From Avena insularis (lineage: Eukaryota > Streptophyta > Magnoliopsida > Poales > Poaceae): a stretch of DNA of 64,000 nucleotides. The translations under genes and the position numbers were made by a program. The stretch covers positions 333,102,305 to 333,166,304 of the forward strand of contig CM042689.1 in the NCBI GenBank assembly GCA_023614405.1, given 5' to 3'. Shown here piece by piece: positions 22,871 through 34,528 of the stretch (the first letter of the stretch is position 1; each line of letters starts with the position of its first letter). The notes under the pieces were generated by a model. The model saw nothing but the letters and a program-made list of their open reading frames with translations, was not told where the DNA came from and searched no databases.

Positions 22871-25115
22871 TTGCAGGAAGCGATAGAAAAATTAGCAGAG
22901 CCAGTGGCACCAGCAGCTGACCCGACACATACACAAGTCGAGTTAGAGGAGACCTGGAAAAAAGTGTTGGAAAAGGCGAAAGAGCTAGCCAAGCTACAGC
23001 AGGATATGGATATCACGATCCGAGAATATAACTCGGCGCACCGAGTCAAGGGCGCAAATACCCGGCTTGAGGAAACAAGGATAAGAGGAAGGAACCTCAA
23101 TGAAGAGCTGGCGGACGCTACGTCCAAAGTAACCCTAGAGTGCAGTAATGAAACAACCATACGGTCGACATACAATACAGCAGCAACAAACTTGAGAGCC
23201 GCAGAAGCAGCAATGGCTGAGTTACTCCACTTGATGGGTGAGTCAAAGAGAAAGCAGCAGGAACGAGTAAACGAGTTAGTAAGAGCAGCAGGAAAGCTGA
23301 ACGAGGCGTACTATAGGGAAAATTTGGGTGTAGCTGGAAGGTCACAACCCATTCACTCGGCAACCCCAATCCCGGCTAGGTTTACTGGGCATATAGCCTC
23401 CTCTCCAGGAGAGGCGTTGATGCAAAGAAAAGAGAAAAGTGTGGATTCGGGAAAAAAATAAACAGATGGTTGCCTATGATACGACAGTGGATCAAGGGAA
23501 CCCGGCTCGTGCCCAAGGCGCGAGGAGAAATGCCGGTCAAGGAAACGATAACCAGGAAAACACTGGCCAAGAAAGGCAAGGCGTACAAATAAATGATAAT
23601 AGAGGCCAGAACTTCGCACCTCAGCCTAGGCATGGGACTCACTCGGCGGGAGGAGGGAACCCACCTCTGAATCCACCACCAGCCCAACCCGAAAAGAGGC
23701 AGCAAAGTGCAGGACGTGCAGTGCAGCAACCCGTAGATCCAAATGCAAACATGTATAGCAATGGTTACTCGGCAATGGTAAATGATGGGTACGAAATGCC
23801 GGATCACGTGTACCAAGCAATGGGATCGAGAATAGGAGGCAGAAACCTCCAACCAGATGATGCAAGGCTAAAGCTTGACCGAATAAAAATGGCGAAGCTT
23901 GTCGAGTCACAAGGTCCGCAGGGTCCACCATGTTTTGGCCCAAGGATCATGAGAGAGCCACCAGTGCCAAACTTTCAGCTGGCAAGAGGAACGAAGATGT
24001 ATGATGGAAGCACAAAACTAGAGGATTGGCTTATCGATTACGGAACTGTGGTAAAAATAACACATGGTAATCTGAGATGGGCAGTACGGTACGTGTCGTA
24101 GATGATAAAAGGACCACCGAGGGTGTGGCTGAATAACTTGCCACCCAGAAGCATTAACAACTGGATTGATTTCCAAGAAGATTTTATGAGCAATTTCACA
24201 AACACTTACAAGTGTCCGAATCACCCACAACAACTAGCGATGTGCAAACAGAGACCAAATGAAACAGACAGAGAATTCCTTACTAGATGGTGCACTATGC
24301 GCAATTCTTGTGAAGGAGTAATTGAATCTCAGGCCATTGTATGGTTTGCACAAGGATGCAAAAATGGAAGTGTGTTATGGCAAATGTTACAGAGATATAT
24401 GCTGGCAAGCTTAGCCGAAATGATAAGAATTGCCGACTCGTATGTGTTAGGAGATCCGACTCAGCCTTTGATCATGTCGGCAGACGGGATCACTGAGACT
24501 CAGATCTACAACGCAGTCGGGTCACAAAGGCGCCAAGAGAGAAGTGAGTACAGAAGCAAAAGATGGGATGAGAGGCCGGATTACAGGTACGGTTTGACTC
24601 AAGTTGCAGCGGTAAGTCAAGATCATCCTGATGTAGGGAGCAACCAGCGTCAAAGGACAAGTGGGCAAAAGCAATGGGTACCAAAGAATGATGGCAAAAA
24701 GCCATATGAACAGAGAAAGACATATCAAGAAAGGCAAAAGTACACGTACGAGATGATGTTGGATCAACCTTGCAAGTTTCACACGCCGAGTCCAAGTAAG
24801 CCGGCAAACCACACAACTCGACAATGTACTTGGTTCCAAAAGGGTGACATAGTGGATTCTTCAATTCAGCAGCTACCACCACCTCCCCCCCCCCCACCAC
24901 TTACAGGACGAAATGCTCAAGTTGTTGGAACTGAGCATAGATATGAGAACCAACAGCCAAGGTACCGTAACCAAGAAAGAAGAGAAGTTGTGCATCAAGT
25001 GCATGATCCAAGGAACGATGGCGCTCATGTCGGCCATGGAACCAGAAACGAGTACATAGAGCACCACCAAAGTTATGTTGTGTTTGTCATAGAGACAACT
25101 GACAAGAAAAGTTAG
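22871..25115 (+). pseudogene. Gypsy gag (frameshifted)
   Basis: The first part (to 23461) is a Glu/Lys-rich, coiled-coil-like stretch. The second frame (23439-25115) carries the retrotransposon gag core around 24000-24440, with segments such as KLEDWLIDYGTVV, RVWLNNLPPRSINNW and MLASLAEMIRIADSYV, then a basic, Gln-rich C terminus and a proline run. Breaks: frame change at 23440-23461 and an in-frame TAG at 24099-24101. The TAG at 25113-25115 separates it in frame from protease. Confidence 0.8.
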
Positions 25116-25124
25116 CAGAGACGG

Positions 25125-25880
25125 ATGATAGAAGTGAACGCTACAATGCCAGCAATACCAAAGTACATGCACTGGTCTGAGCAGGAAATAACATGGAGTA
25201 TAAAGGATCACCCCAAGATCATGCCGACTCGAGGAGGGTACGCTCTAGTACTGGATCCAACTTTCATGGGCCTAGACATCAATGTGAAATTCCCCAAGGT
25301 ACTGATAGATGATGGCAGTAGCATCAATATCATGTACAAGGACACAATGCTCAAGCTGGGTATCACAATGAACATGTTGGAGCCCACTAAGACAACATTC
25401 CATGGCATTGTGCCGGGATTTTCATGTGAGCCAATTGGAAAGATTTGGGTTGACGTTTTATTCGGCAATAGAGAGAATTATCGCACTGAGACCATAGAGT
25501 TCGAGGTGGTAGACCTTGTCAGCTCATACCATGCATTACTCGGCAGACCAGCTATGACAAAGTTTATTGGCACCCCTCACATTGCTTATCTAAAGATGAA
25601 GTTGTCGGGTCCATGTGGAGTTATTACAGTTTAGGGTGACTACAAGCGATCTATTGCATGCACCTCAGCCAGCTCTTCGCTGGCCGAGTCACTTGTAATA
25701 GCACAGGAAAAGTAGCAAATGATGGAGGTTGCGACGTTAGCTAAGGCAACACAGATGTCTATGCCGACACTTTCTAACCCGCATGGAAGTGTGTATTTCC
25801 AAGCTACTAAGGAGAAAAAGGATACAGATTGATGAGGCTTTCCCGGAGCGCACAGTAACTATTGGCGTCGGGTCATCTGA
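25125..25880 (+). pseudogene. Gypsy aspartic protease region (broken, cut by MULE)
   Basis: The active-site strand reads VLIDDGSSINIMY, the DGSS variant common in Tat-type proteases, followed by a GRPAMTKF segment at the end of the domain. In-frame stops at 25632-25634 and about 25712, and a shift near 25805, follow. The linker toward reverse transcriptase (IQIDEAFPERTVTIGVGSS) is then split at 25883 by the MULE and resumes at 30537. Confidence 0.8.
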
Positions 25881-26055
25881 AAAGGGATTTCTATTTTCGT
25901 TCCCTTGGTTCGTTAGTTGTACTCACTTTTCCCCTCGCCATGTTAAGAAACCCTCGCGGGCGCTTGGACAGAGGGATGTCGTCGGGTCAAAGGCTTGACT
26001 GTTACATGCTGACTGGTGGGACTGTGTTAGGACGAGTCGGGCATTGAGCGTTACG

Positions 26056-26170
26056 TTATATTACATGCCTGACCGATGGGGCCACGTTGGGATGGGTCCT
26101 GCATACGTGGTGAAGGGTGGGGCCGCGTTGGGACGAGTCTTGCATACATGGTGAAGAGTGGGGCCGCATG
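26056..26170. repeat. Subterminal 41-bp direct repeats in the MULE
   Basis: GGGGCCACGTTGGGATGGGT, GGGGCCGCGTTGGGACGAGT and GGGGCCGCATGG start successive units about 41 bp apart. The opposite end of the element (30225-30400) has its own GGGACCC/GTGGCCCC repeats. Confidence 0.65.
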
Positions 26171-26282
26171 GAAACACATCCGACCGGCCATTCTCGCTCA
26201 CCCAAAGCATTCGCTTCCACCAGAGCCTGGAACAGCTCCCACACCGCCCCTCCGTTGCCCCGCCGTCGTGCCCTCCTACCTT

Positions 26283-26498
26283 ATGGCGTCCTCGGCCCCA
26301 GAGTCGGCTGGTGCACCGTCCATACGCGTTGAGCATGGAGAAGATTGGGTGGAATCGCAGGGATCTAACGCATGGATTCCATCTGGGTAAGCATCTTTTC
26401 CTTTTGTGGGTTGATTATTAGCAGTATTTGAACGCAAATCACTGGTGCTCAACTAACTACCTTGCTTTTTGAATAGGATTGATCCAGTGCTGGTGTAA
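26283..26498 (+). CDS. Small two-exon ORF inside the MULE, function unknown
   Basis: ATG at 26283 opens 104 bases to a good donor (CTGG|GTAAGC after 26386). The next acceptor (TTTTTGAATAG, exon from 26477) restores the frame for seven codons to the TAA ending at 26498. The product would be 41 residues starting MASSAPESAGAPSIRVEHGE. It may be the first exon of a lost MULE gene or a captured fragment. No domain seen; the small size keeps confidence low. Confidence 0.3.
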
Positions 26499-26624
26499 TT
26501 TGTGGTTGTGAACAATATCTCTCTGGATTTTACTTCCTAGCGGTGGTTGCAACCTCCATAACTCTCAGAGATAGATAAAACCTATTGTAAATTCCCCTGG
26601 AGCAGTGGCGATTCAGTTGGTTTG

Positions 26625-27385
26625 CAAGAGTGTTTATAATTATGAAACTCTCGCGTGGTGTGAAACTATAATTGACACAACTCTCACACGGCTAGCGATT
26701 CACTTTCAAATTAAAAAATTATACAACTCTTAATGTACAAGAGTGTTTATAATTGACACAATGCTTGAACACTTTCAAATTAAAAAAATTATACAACTCT
26801 TAATGTAAAAGAGTGTTTATAATTGACACAACTCTTGAACACTTTCAAATTAAAAAAATTATACAACTCTTAATGTAAAAGAGTGTTTATAATTGACACA
26901 ACTCTTGAACACTTTCAAATTTAAAAACTCATACAAATCTTAATATAAAAGAGTGTTTATAATTGACACAACTCTTGAACACTTTCAAATTTAAAAAAAT
27001 CATACAACTCTTAATGTAAAAGAGTGTTTATAATTGACACAACTCTTGAACACTTTCAAATTGAAAAAATCATACAACTCTTAATGTAAAAGAGTGTTTA
27101 TAATTGACACTACTCTTTGAACACTTTCAAATTAAAAAAATCATACAACTCTTAATGTAAAAGAGTGTTTATAGTTGACACAACTCTTGAACACTTTCAA
27201 ATTGAAAAAATTATACAACTGTTAATGTAAAAGAGTGTTTATAATTGACACTACTCTTGAACACTTTCAAATTAAAAAATATACAACTCTTAATGTAAAA
27301 GAGAGTTTATAATTGACACTACTCTTGAACACATTCAAATTGAAAAATTATACAACTCTTAATGTAAAAGGGTGTTTACTATTTT
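26625..27385. repeat. AT-rich minisatellite, ~70-bp unit, about ten copies
   Basis: Each unit holds AAGAGTGTTTATAATTGACA, then CAACTCTTGAACACTTTCAA, then ATTAAAAAAATTATACAACTC. GAGTGTTTAT recurs every 69-71 bases from about 26744 to 27370. Units differ by a few substitutions and A-run length. Confidence 0.92.
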
Positions 27386-28719
27386 TATAGTGTGAAAATT
27401 GATCCCTAAACTTGCGTATATGAAAATTATAAACCTTTGAACACTGTGAAATCACACTTAATACGTGATAATGATGTACTAAGAAAATCTTGGGAGATTA
27501 TCATTTTTATAGAATGTAATGTATAAACTTGCATATGGCAAAAATTATACACCTTTGAACTCTCTGAAATCGCATTTAGGACATGGAGTGAAATATAATG
27601 AAAAAATTATACACTTTTGAACACTTTCCCTTCAAATTATATTCAAAATCATTTTTTATGGAGTTAAAGCATCGATGACAAACTCGTTATTTTGCATGGA
27701 TAGAGGGTGCCCCCCGACAGATACAGGGGTTATCCTGTCCGCTAGATCATAGAGGATCAATCATAGGATCAACAATTAGTGGGTACGATCCGCGTGACAA
27801 CTGTCTTGACCAATCAGCGCGTAGCAGCCAAGATGAGCACAGGTGTGAGAGTTTGTCACTAAGAGGGAGGGCAAAACTGAGTAGAACTTAAAAACCAAGG
27901 GCAAAACTGAATAGAACTTTAAAACCAAGGGAAAAACCGACAAGGTGGTTCAAATAGAAAACAAAAAGAGATTTAAAAAATGGAAAATGCTTCTTTTATA
28001 CAATAAAATACATATTGCCATACATCAAACTATTTGCAATTCAAATATATATCAGTTTAACAATTATTGCCTCATTCAGACAAATTATGTTTTGGAGAGG
28101 GATGTTTTGGGGAGAGGCTTGAATAGAAAGCCATGAACCTTCATAGATAGTAGGTGATTTGAGAAGTGGTGTCTTAGGTTAAAACTTGATTTATATACAT
28201 TTCTTATGGTGGTAGGTCACATAATAAGACTCCCTGGGTAGATGCCACTATGTTTTGATCTTTTTGAATTTGTTGTGCATAAAATGACTCAATTAGCTAG
28301 CTAAAACATATTCGTTGACTCTCTGTTGACCAGCCATCGGAGGGTAAAAGTGAGTATATTGCACACGACAATGTTAGTACTGGAGGGCAAAACTGAGTAC
28401 AACCAAACTGTCAGTGCTACACTCGAGGGTATAACTAAGCACAACTAAGTGGCCAAGGTTAGACACGAGGAGGAAAACGTGATGCACGGTACGCGTGTCG
28501 CGATGCACAGGGTGGTAGTGGACGCGTGTGGCCGTACACGGTGTAGTAGCGCACGCGGTTACACGGTGCACGGTGGTACGACAAAATGTCTCCTCCCTTC
28601 ACCTTTATAGAGGCCTCCTCACTCTCACTCATCACTCACTCCCTCACTCACTCATGCAACCATCTCCACTGTCTCATCACCTTCTACAACCCCCCAAGAA
28701 AACCCCAACCACACTGGCG
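27386..28719. other. MULE interior, non-coding
   Basis: AT-rich sequence with a repeated phrase GGGCAAAACTGAGTA (27871, 27900, 28385). GC content rises from about 28470. CCTTTATAGAGG near 28600, followed by a C/T-rich leader, could be the TATA box and 5' UTR of the passenger gene that starts at 28720. Confidence 0.45.
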
Positions 28720-29782
28720 ATGGAGAAGAAGGGCGTGGTGGCCATCGCCGCCTCCAAGGCGGCCGACAAGGAGGCCCCCGTCCCTGTACATGCCCATGTC
28801 GAGGCATTGAAGGCAGTCGCCATCCCCGTCCAGACCCCCATCCCTGTTTCCGCCGTAGCCGCCGGGGAGGAGGCCCCCGTCCCCATGCAGGCCCCCGTCG
28901 TTCTCCTATAGATCCCGCACGGCTGGTACCCCTACAGGGACAACGATTACATCAGGCCGGAGAACCCCTTCGACACCAGCTTAGCCGATCCATGGTCGGA
29001 GGTAACTAGGGTTTTCTCCCCTTCCTTTGTTATTCCCCCATTCCCATTGTTGGATGCTAGAACGTATGTTATTAGGGCTCGGCTGTTCGTATTTTAAATT
29101 GGTGGATTCTAGGTATTTTTACAATAGCTAATCCACTTGTGTTAGATCTTGTATTTCGATGAATGCCCCTAGTTGGGATCACTATTAGCACCGATCTGTA
29201 GTTGGGATCAGTACTAGCACCGATCTATAGTTGGGATCAATATTCGGTTTGGTTTGAGATTTGGGGATTGGGGAATAATCAGGGGATCTCAATCGGTTAA
29301 TTTATGCAAGTAATCAATCCCGATAATCACGGTATCTCAATCATGTCCTTATTGCACGCTACTGTTTTTTTGTAATAGGTGGATAGCAGTGACGTCTGCA
29401 GCGACGACGAGTCCATGGACACGAAGACTCGTCAGGTGCTGAGGAAGCTGAAGTCCGGCCAGTTCAACAGCTTCTTCGCGGTGACGTCTACATGCGCCCC
29501 TTCTACACCAGGAGCCTCGCATCCGACTTCAACTCCCTCGTGATGCATGTCGAGGACGTGAAGACCTACGGCCCATCAAAGAACGCCAATGCCTTCAGAG
29601 CCTAGCAAAAGGCACTTGGTTTTCACCTCCGCAACCTCCAGAAGGTGGCCATCAAGGAGGGTCGCATGCCCCTGATCAAGCCCAAGGCGCCCAAGGTCAA
29701 GGGGCTGTGCAGCAGGAAGTGAAGGAAGCGCCACAGGGAGGAGGCGGAGGCCCTCCTAGCGGAGGCCAGGAGGGGACACTGA
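28720..29782 (+). pseudogene. Degenerate two-exon passenger gene in the MULE
   Basis: Exon 1 (28720-29001, 94 codons) starts MEKKGVVAIAASKAADKEAP, is Ala/Pro/Val-rich, and later reads HGWYPYRDNDYIRPENPFD. Donor GAG|GTAACT and acceptor GTAATAG|GTG (exon 2 from 29379) preserve phase. Exon 2 has an acidic DSSDVCSDDESMD stretch, a KLKSGQFNSFF segment and a Lys/Arg-rich C terminus, ending at TGA 29780-29782. Damage: TAG at 28909-28911, one base lost near 29486, TAG at about 29603, and TGA within the basic tail. Codon bias is GC3-rich, unlike its AT-rich surroundings. Probably a captured or MULE-borne host gene fragment; I do not recognise the family. Confidence 0.6.
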
Positions 29783-30536
29783 TCTTGTCCTAATGCTGCT
29801 ACTGCCGTAAAGCAGCTTCTTTTATTTTGTTGTCTGTGTTGAACTTGTAAGCTATTGCTGCTGAGAAGCCTAATTGTCGAACCTGGTTTAAGTATCGTAC
29901 TATATAATCCTTTATTACCTGCTTTATCTACATCTGCTCTATTCATATACATATTTATGGTTCTAGTTAGATTTGCTGCCAGATTGGGAAAATACAAGGG
30001 CCAAAAGGAACCATGAACAAAGAGAGAAGCTGCTCTAGATTCGCTGCCTTTTTAGGCAAAATAACAACTGTTAGCGACATAAAGGGGAAAAGGCGCTCTT
30101 AAAAAGGCCAATCATGAAAATAACAAAAAACATCTTCCAATTTAGGCGACAGGGCGCACGTAACTACCATACACGCCCCACATGGTCCCACACCACATTC
30201 CCCAAAACACGTTCCCAACAAGTCAACCCCACACCATGGGGGGTCCTACTACGGGACCCGACTGAACGTGGCCCCACCCGTCATCACGTAATGGGGGGTC
30301 CTACTTGTCAACATGTAACGACGATGGTATACTACGGGACCCACCTGAATGTGGCCCCACTTGTCAGCACGTAACAACGAGGGTCCACTAACGGGACCCG
30401 ACGGAGAGCGAGTTTCAGACCGATGTGAGAGTTCCATAATAGGAGCTGGACAAAAGTGAGGAAAAACTAAGCGGCTGGGGAAAAGTGAGTACAGCTAATG
30501 AACTAGGGGCACAAAAATATAAATCCCATCTGAAAA

Positions 30537-31377
30537 ATAGGAAAGCGACCTCACCAACTTCCTCCGTGAGAATCGGGATATTTTTGCATGGTCCACACAT
30601 GATTTGCAAGATGTTCCGAGGGATTTGGCTGAGCACTCTTTGCATGTAAGGCGAGATGCCAAGCCAGTGAAGCAACCCCTCCGTTGCTTCGCCGAAGACA
30701 ACAGGAAAGTAATAGCTGCCGAGATAGCCAGGCTCTTAGCTGCTGGGTTTATTATGGAAGTACTGCATCCAGATTGGTTGCCAAATCCAATCTTGGTCGA
30801 GAAAAGGAAGGATGACCTGAACGTGGCAGTGGTATGGCGCATGTTTATTGACTACACGAACCTCAATAAGGCGTGTCCAAATGATCCATTTCCATTGCCA
30901 CGGATCGACCAAGTCATTGACTCTACTGTCGGGTGTGAGTTGTTGTCATTCGTAGACGCGTATTCTAGTTTCCACCAGATACCACTGAATCCGAGTGATC
31001 AAATAAAGACAACTTTTATCACCCCGTATGGGGCTTATTGCTATCGTACTATGTCGTTCGGGTTAAGAAACGCGGGTGCAACCTATCAAAGATGCATGCA
31101 AAAATGCTTACAGGATCATCTTGACAAAAATGTTCAAGTATACGTTGATGACGTGGTAATAAAAAACAAACAAAGTCATACTCTAATCGAGGACTTGTGT
31201 CAAACATTCGCAAACTTAAAAAGATTTCAGATGAAACTTAATCCAGAAAAATACACCTTTGGTATCTCGGCTGGAAAATTACTTGGATTTCTTGTATCCA
31301 GCCGAGGAATTGAGGCTAACCCGAATATCAGGGCCATCGAAAGAATGGAACTGCCAAAAACCCTCAATGATGTATAG
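30537..31377 (+). pseudogene. Gypsy reverse transcriptase
   Basis: Resumes after the right MULE duplication. It contains LRENRDIFAWSTHDLQDVP, then RMFIDYTNLNKACPNDPFPL, FVDAYSSFHQIPLN, YRTMSFGLRNAGATYQR, the catalytic YVDD at 31141-31152 and GFLVSSRGIEANP. These are the ordered blocks of Ty3/Gypsy reverse transcriptase. The frame ends at an in-frame TAG at 31375-31377, so it is not functional. Confidence 0.9.
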
Positions 31378-32368
31378 AAGTTCACAAGATGCCTGACCTC
31401 ATTGACTAGGTTTGTGAGTCGGCTAGGCAAAAAAGCCTTGCCATTATATCAACTGATGAAAACTCAGACAAATTCATATGGACACAGCAAGCTGATAGCG
31501 CTTTCCATGAACTTAAAAAGATGTTGGCAACAATACCAATATTATCCTCACCACTATCCAAAGAGCCAATGCTGCTCTATGTCGTAGCAACCAATCAAGT
31601 TGTCAGTACGGTAATAGTGGTAGAGAGCGAAGAAGAGGGCAAATCAGTCCAGAGAACAGTTTATTACTTGAGCGAAGTGCTCTCTACATCGAAACAAAAT
31701 TATGCCCATTATCAAAAAATGATATATGGGGTGTATATGGCAGCAAAGAAGCTGAAGCATTATTTTTAGGAACACCCAATCCGGGTAATATGTGAGGCAC
31801 CTATCTCGGACATATTGGGAAGTAAAGATGCCAACGGCCGAGTGGAAAAATGGGCCATAGAGCTAGCACCATATACTCCACAATATGATAGTCGAGATGC
31901 AATTAAATATCAAACTGTGGTAGATTTTTTCGTGGACTGGATGGAGATGCAGTATGAGCCACCATTGCCAGACCCAAATTATTGGAAAATGCATTTTGAT
32001 GGGTCCAAGACAAAAATGGGTCTGGGTGACGGGATAGTTCTTACTTCACCAAAGAAGGATCAACTCAAGTATGTGTTGCAGATCCACTTTGCTGTATCCA
32101 ACAATGTTGCCGAGTATGAAGCATCTTGTTCATGGGATCAAAGTGGCTAAGGAGATTGGCATTATTTGTCGACTCGGATCTAGTTATTCAGCAAGTATCT
32201 AGGCACTGGGACGCGCTAGACGCGAATATGGCACTCTATCGTTTCCATGTGCAGCAAATTTCGGGATACTTTGACGGGTGTGAATTCCATCACATACCTA
32301 GAGCAGAAAATGAGGCAGCTGATGTGTTATCAAAGCTAGGGTCATCTCGGCAAGCAATCCTTCCATGA
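31378..32368 (+). pseudogene. Gypsy RNase H region (broken)
   Basis: Continues from reverse transcriptase in shifting frames: QRTVYYLSEVLSTSKQNYAHY with the preceding connection segment, then MHFDGSKTKMGLGDGIVL, whose Asp fits the RNase H DGS motif of Tat elements, then LFVDSDLVIQQVSRHW and ADVLSKLGSSRQA. Stops at 31768 and 32148 and a shift near 32140 disable it. A second RNase H-like block after the first is typical of Tat elements, but I cannot separate two domains with certainty. Confidence 0.75.
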
Positions 32369-33896
32369 GTAGCACTATAACATCTCAGAAATCCATCGAT
32401 CAAACCGTCACCCAAATTCGAGTCAATATTCATCCCGGCAAGCCAGGAATCAGAGGATGTGCCAATGGACATTGACATAGGGACACGTTCGAGTAACCCG
32501 AGGACTACTCCACCTAACCCGGGGACTGCCGAATCACACTCGGGGACTCCTCAGGTTATGTCGGTATAAACTATGTCGACTGAGCCCATGCAAATTGATG
32601 GAGAAATAGATTCAGCACCAGTGATACCAATTTGGGCACAGCTAATATTCAACTACTTAAAGGATGGAACTTCGCCTGATGATGAGATATTAGCAAGACA
32701 AACAGAAAGAAGGGAAAAGCATACACCATAATTAACAAAGAGTTGTACAAGAGGAGTAGGACAAGTGTGCTACAACGTTGCGTTAGCTCAGAGCAAGGCC
32801 AAAAGATACTGTTGTATATTCACCAAGGAGAATGTGGGCATCATGCCTCGTCAAGAGCATTGGTATACAAGGCATTCCGACATGGATTCTATTGGCCAAG
32901 TGCACTTGTGTAGGCACAGGACTTAGTAATAAAATGCAATGGGTGTCAAAGATACGCAGCAAAAACACATTTGCCTACATCAGAACTAAAGACTATACCA
33001 ATCATTTGTCCATTTGCGGTAAGGTGCCTGGATATGGTGGGACCGTTCAAACCTGCACGGGGCGGCATGACTCACATCCTAGTAATGATTGACAAGTTCA
33101 CAAAATGGATAGAAGTGAAGCCCATCAAAAAGCTTGATGATAAAACAACTATCACATTCCTGAGGGATATAATCCTAAGATACGGCTACCCGCATAGCGT
33201 AATCACAGACAACGGCACAAACTTTGCCGAAGGAGCTTTTGCTCGATTCTGCAGGGATAACCAAATAAGGATTGACGTAGCGTCAATCGCTCACCCAGAA
33301 TCAAATGGGCAAGTTGAATGAGCTAATGGCCTAGTTCTATCCGGGATAAAACCTCGGCTAATGGAACCACTCCAGAGATCACCTGGTTGTTGGATAGAGG
33401 AATTACCCTCAGTCCATGGAGTTTAATAACAACTCTGAATCGATCAACGGGCTATACGTCATTCTTCCTTGTGTATGGGGCAGAAGTAGTCCTGCCTGCC
33501 GACATAGAACATGACTCGCCAAGAGTAAGGCAATACTCAAAATCCGAGGTAAAAGAGGCTCGAGAATATGGAGTTTATTTACTCGAAGAAGCTCGAGAAC
33601 TGGCATTGTCCAGATCCGCCATATACCAACAAAATCTCTGACGCTATCACAACCATAAAGTTCAACCTCGTGTTTTCCGAGAAGGGGATTTGGTGCTCAG
33701 ACTAATGCAACGCACAGCTGGGATGTACAAGTTATCAACCCCATGGGAAGGTCCATTCATTGTAAGCAAAGCATTGCATAATGATTCATATTATATGATA
33801 GATGCCTGCGAGGCACAAAAGAACAAGGCGGACATGTTGGGTGATGAAACCAAAAGGCTGTGGAATGTGGCATTGCTTCGTCCTTTCTATACCTAG
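32369..33896 (+). pseudogene. Gypsy integrase (broken)
   Basis: A His/Cys zinc region near 32820-32955 is in decayed frames. The core follows: RCLDMVGPFKP (first D), VITDNGTNFAEG (second D) and HPESNGQVE (E) at about 33025-33320. A TGA follows immediately. The C-terminal part continues at 33387-33641 (GYTSFFLVYGAEVVLPADIEHD) and 33690-33896. The D,D-35-E arrangement identifies retroviral-type integrase. Confidence 0.85.
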
Positions 33897-34528
33897 GGAA
33901 AGCAATGTATGTATCTCTCAAAATCTCATATGTCGGACGCTTATGCCGGCTATGTGCTAATAATAAAAATGGTATGACTCGGGGACTTCCCCTCATGTTT
34001 ATTGCTTCCTATTTTTATGTCGGCTGGCGTGATCGCCTAAACTTATCTCGGAATAGTAATGTATACACGTGTAAGGTCAACTCTTCGACTATGATGTTGT
34101 CCGCAAACACGGCTTCATGGCAAGCAAGAGAAAAAGGCTAAGGACGGCTAAACATGAACAACGGATAAGCAAAGGAAAAAACACGAGTCGACCCTATGTG
34201 TATTTAAAACTAAACCATTGCAAGATATGTCGGCCTATATGTCAAATGACTCTAGGTCAAGTTTCCTAGTTTCATACCCGCTAACTTGATCCTTATGATT
34301 TTGAGACTCTAATGTCGAAACGCCAAAAAAGGTAGACAAGAGCCAAATCTAAGGATAGGGAAAACGGCAAATGAAACTCGGGGACTTGCCCCTAAGTGAT
34401 TCGCATTTAAGCCAGAATAAAAGTTTTATCCTTCACAAAGGCACACACCCAAAAGAACTGCAGTATTTGTTACATCTGCACCCGGCATACCAGGGATCTC
34501 ATGAAATTTAAGTGTTTTTCAATCCAAC
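33897..34528 (+). other. Gypsy spacer after integrase
   Basis: About 630 bp with no gene on either strand. Phrases such as CTCGGGGACTTGCCCCTAAG recur in the element. Confidence 0.5.

Larger units (their letters stand above)
25884..30527. mobile_element. Mutator-like element (MULE), non-autonomous, nested in the Gypsy element
   Basis: Exact 9-bp target duplication ATCTGAAAA at 25875-25883 and 30528-30536. Terminal inverted repeats of about 50 bp: left GGGATTTCTATTTTCGTTCC, right (reverse complement) GGGATTTATATTTTTGTGCC, both running to TGTACTCACTTTTCCCC. Length is 4644 bp. No transposase with MURA-type motifs is visible. The interior holds a ~70-bp minisatellite, two short splice-like genes and terminal direct repeats. 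Duplication length and long TIRs fit Mutator. Confidence 0.92.

Noticed and set aside
22407..23175. Minus-strand frames of 175-180 codons opposite Gypsy gag
   Set aside because: Shadows of the plus-strand gag region. The real antisense gene of this element is further down, at 34529-38739.
26625..27385. CRISPR-like array
   Set aside because: Units are contiguous repeats of ~70 bp without unique spacers, inside a plant transposon.
30537..33896. Endogenous pararetrovirus as the source of the reverse transcriptase
   Set aside because: An integrase core, two LTRs, a primer site and a 5-bp target duplication show a Gypsy retrotransposon; plant pararetroviruses lack integrase and LTRs.
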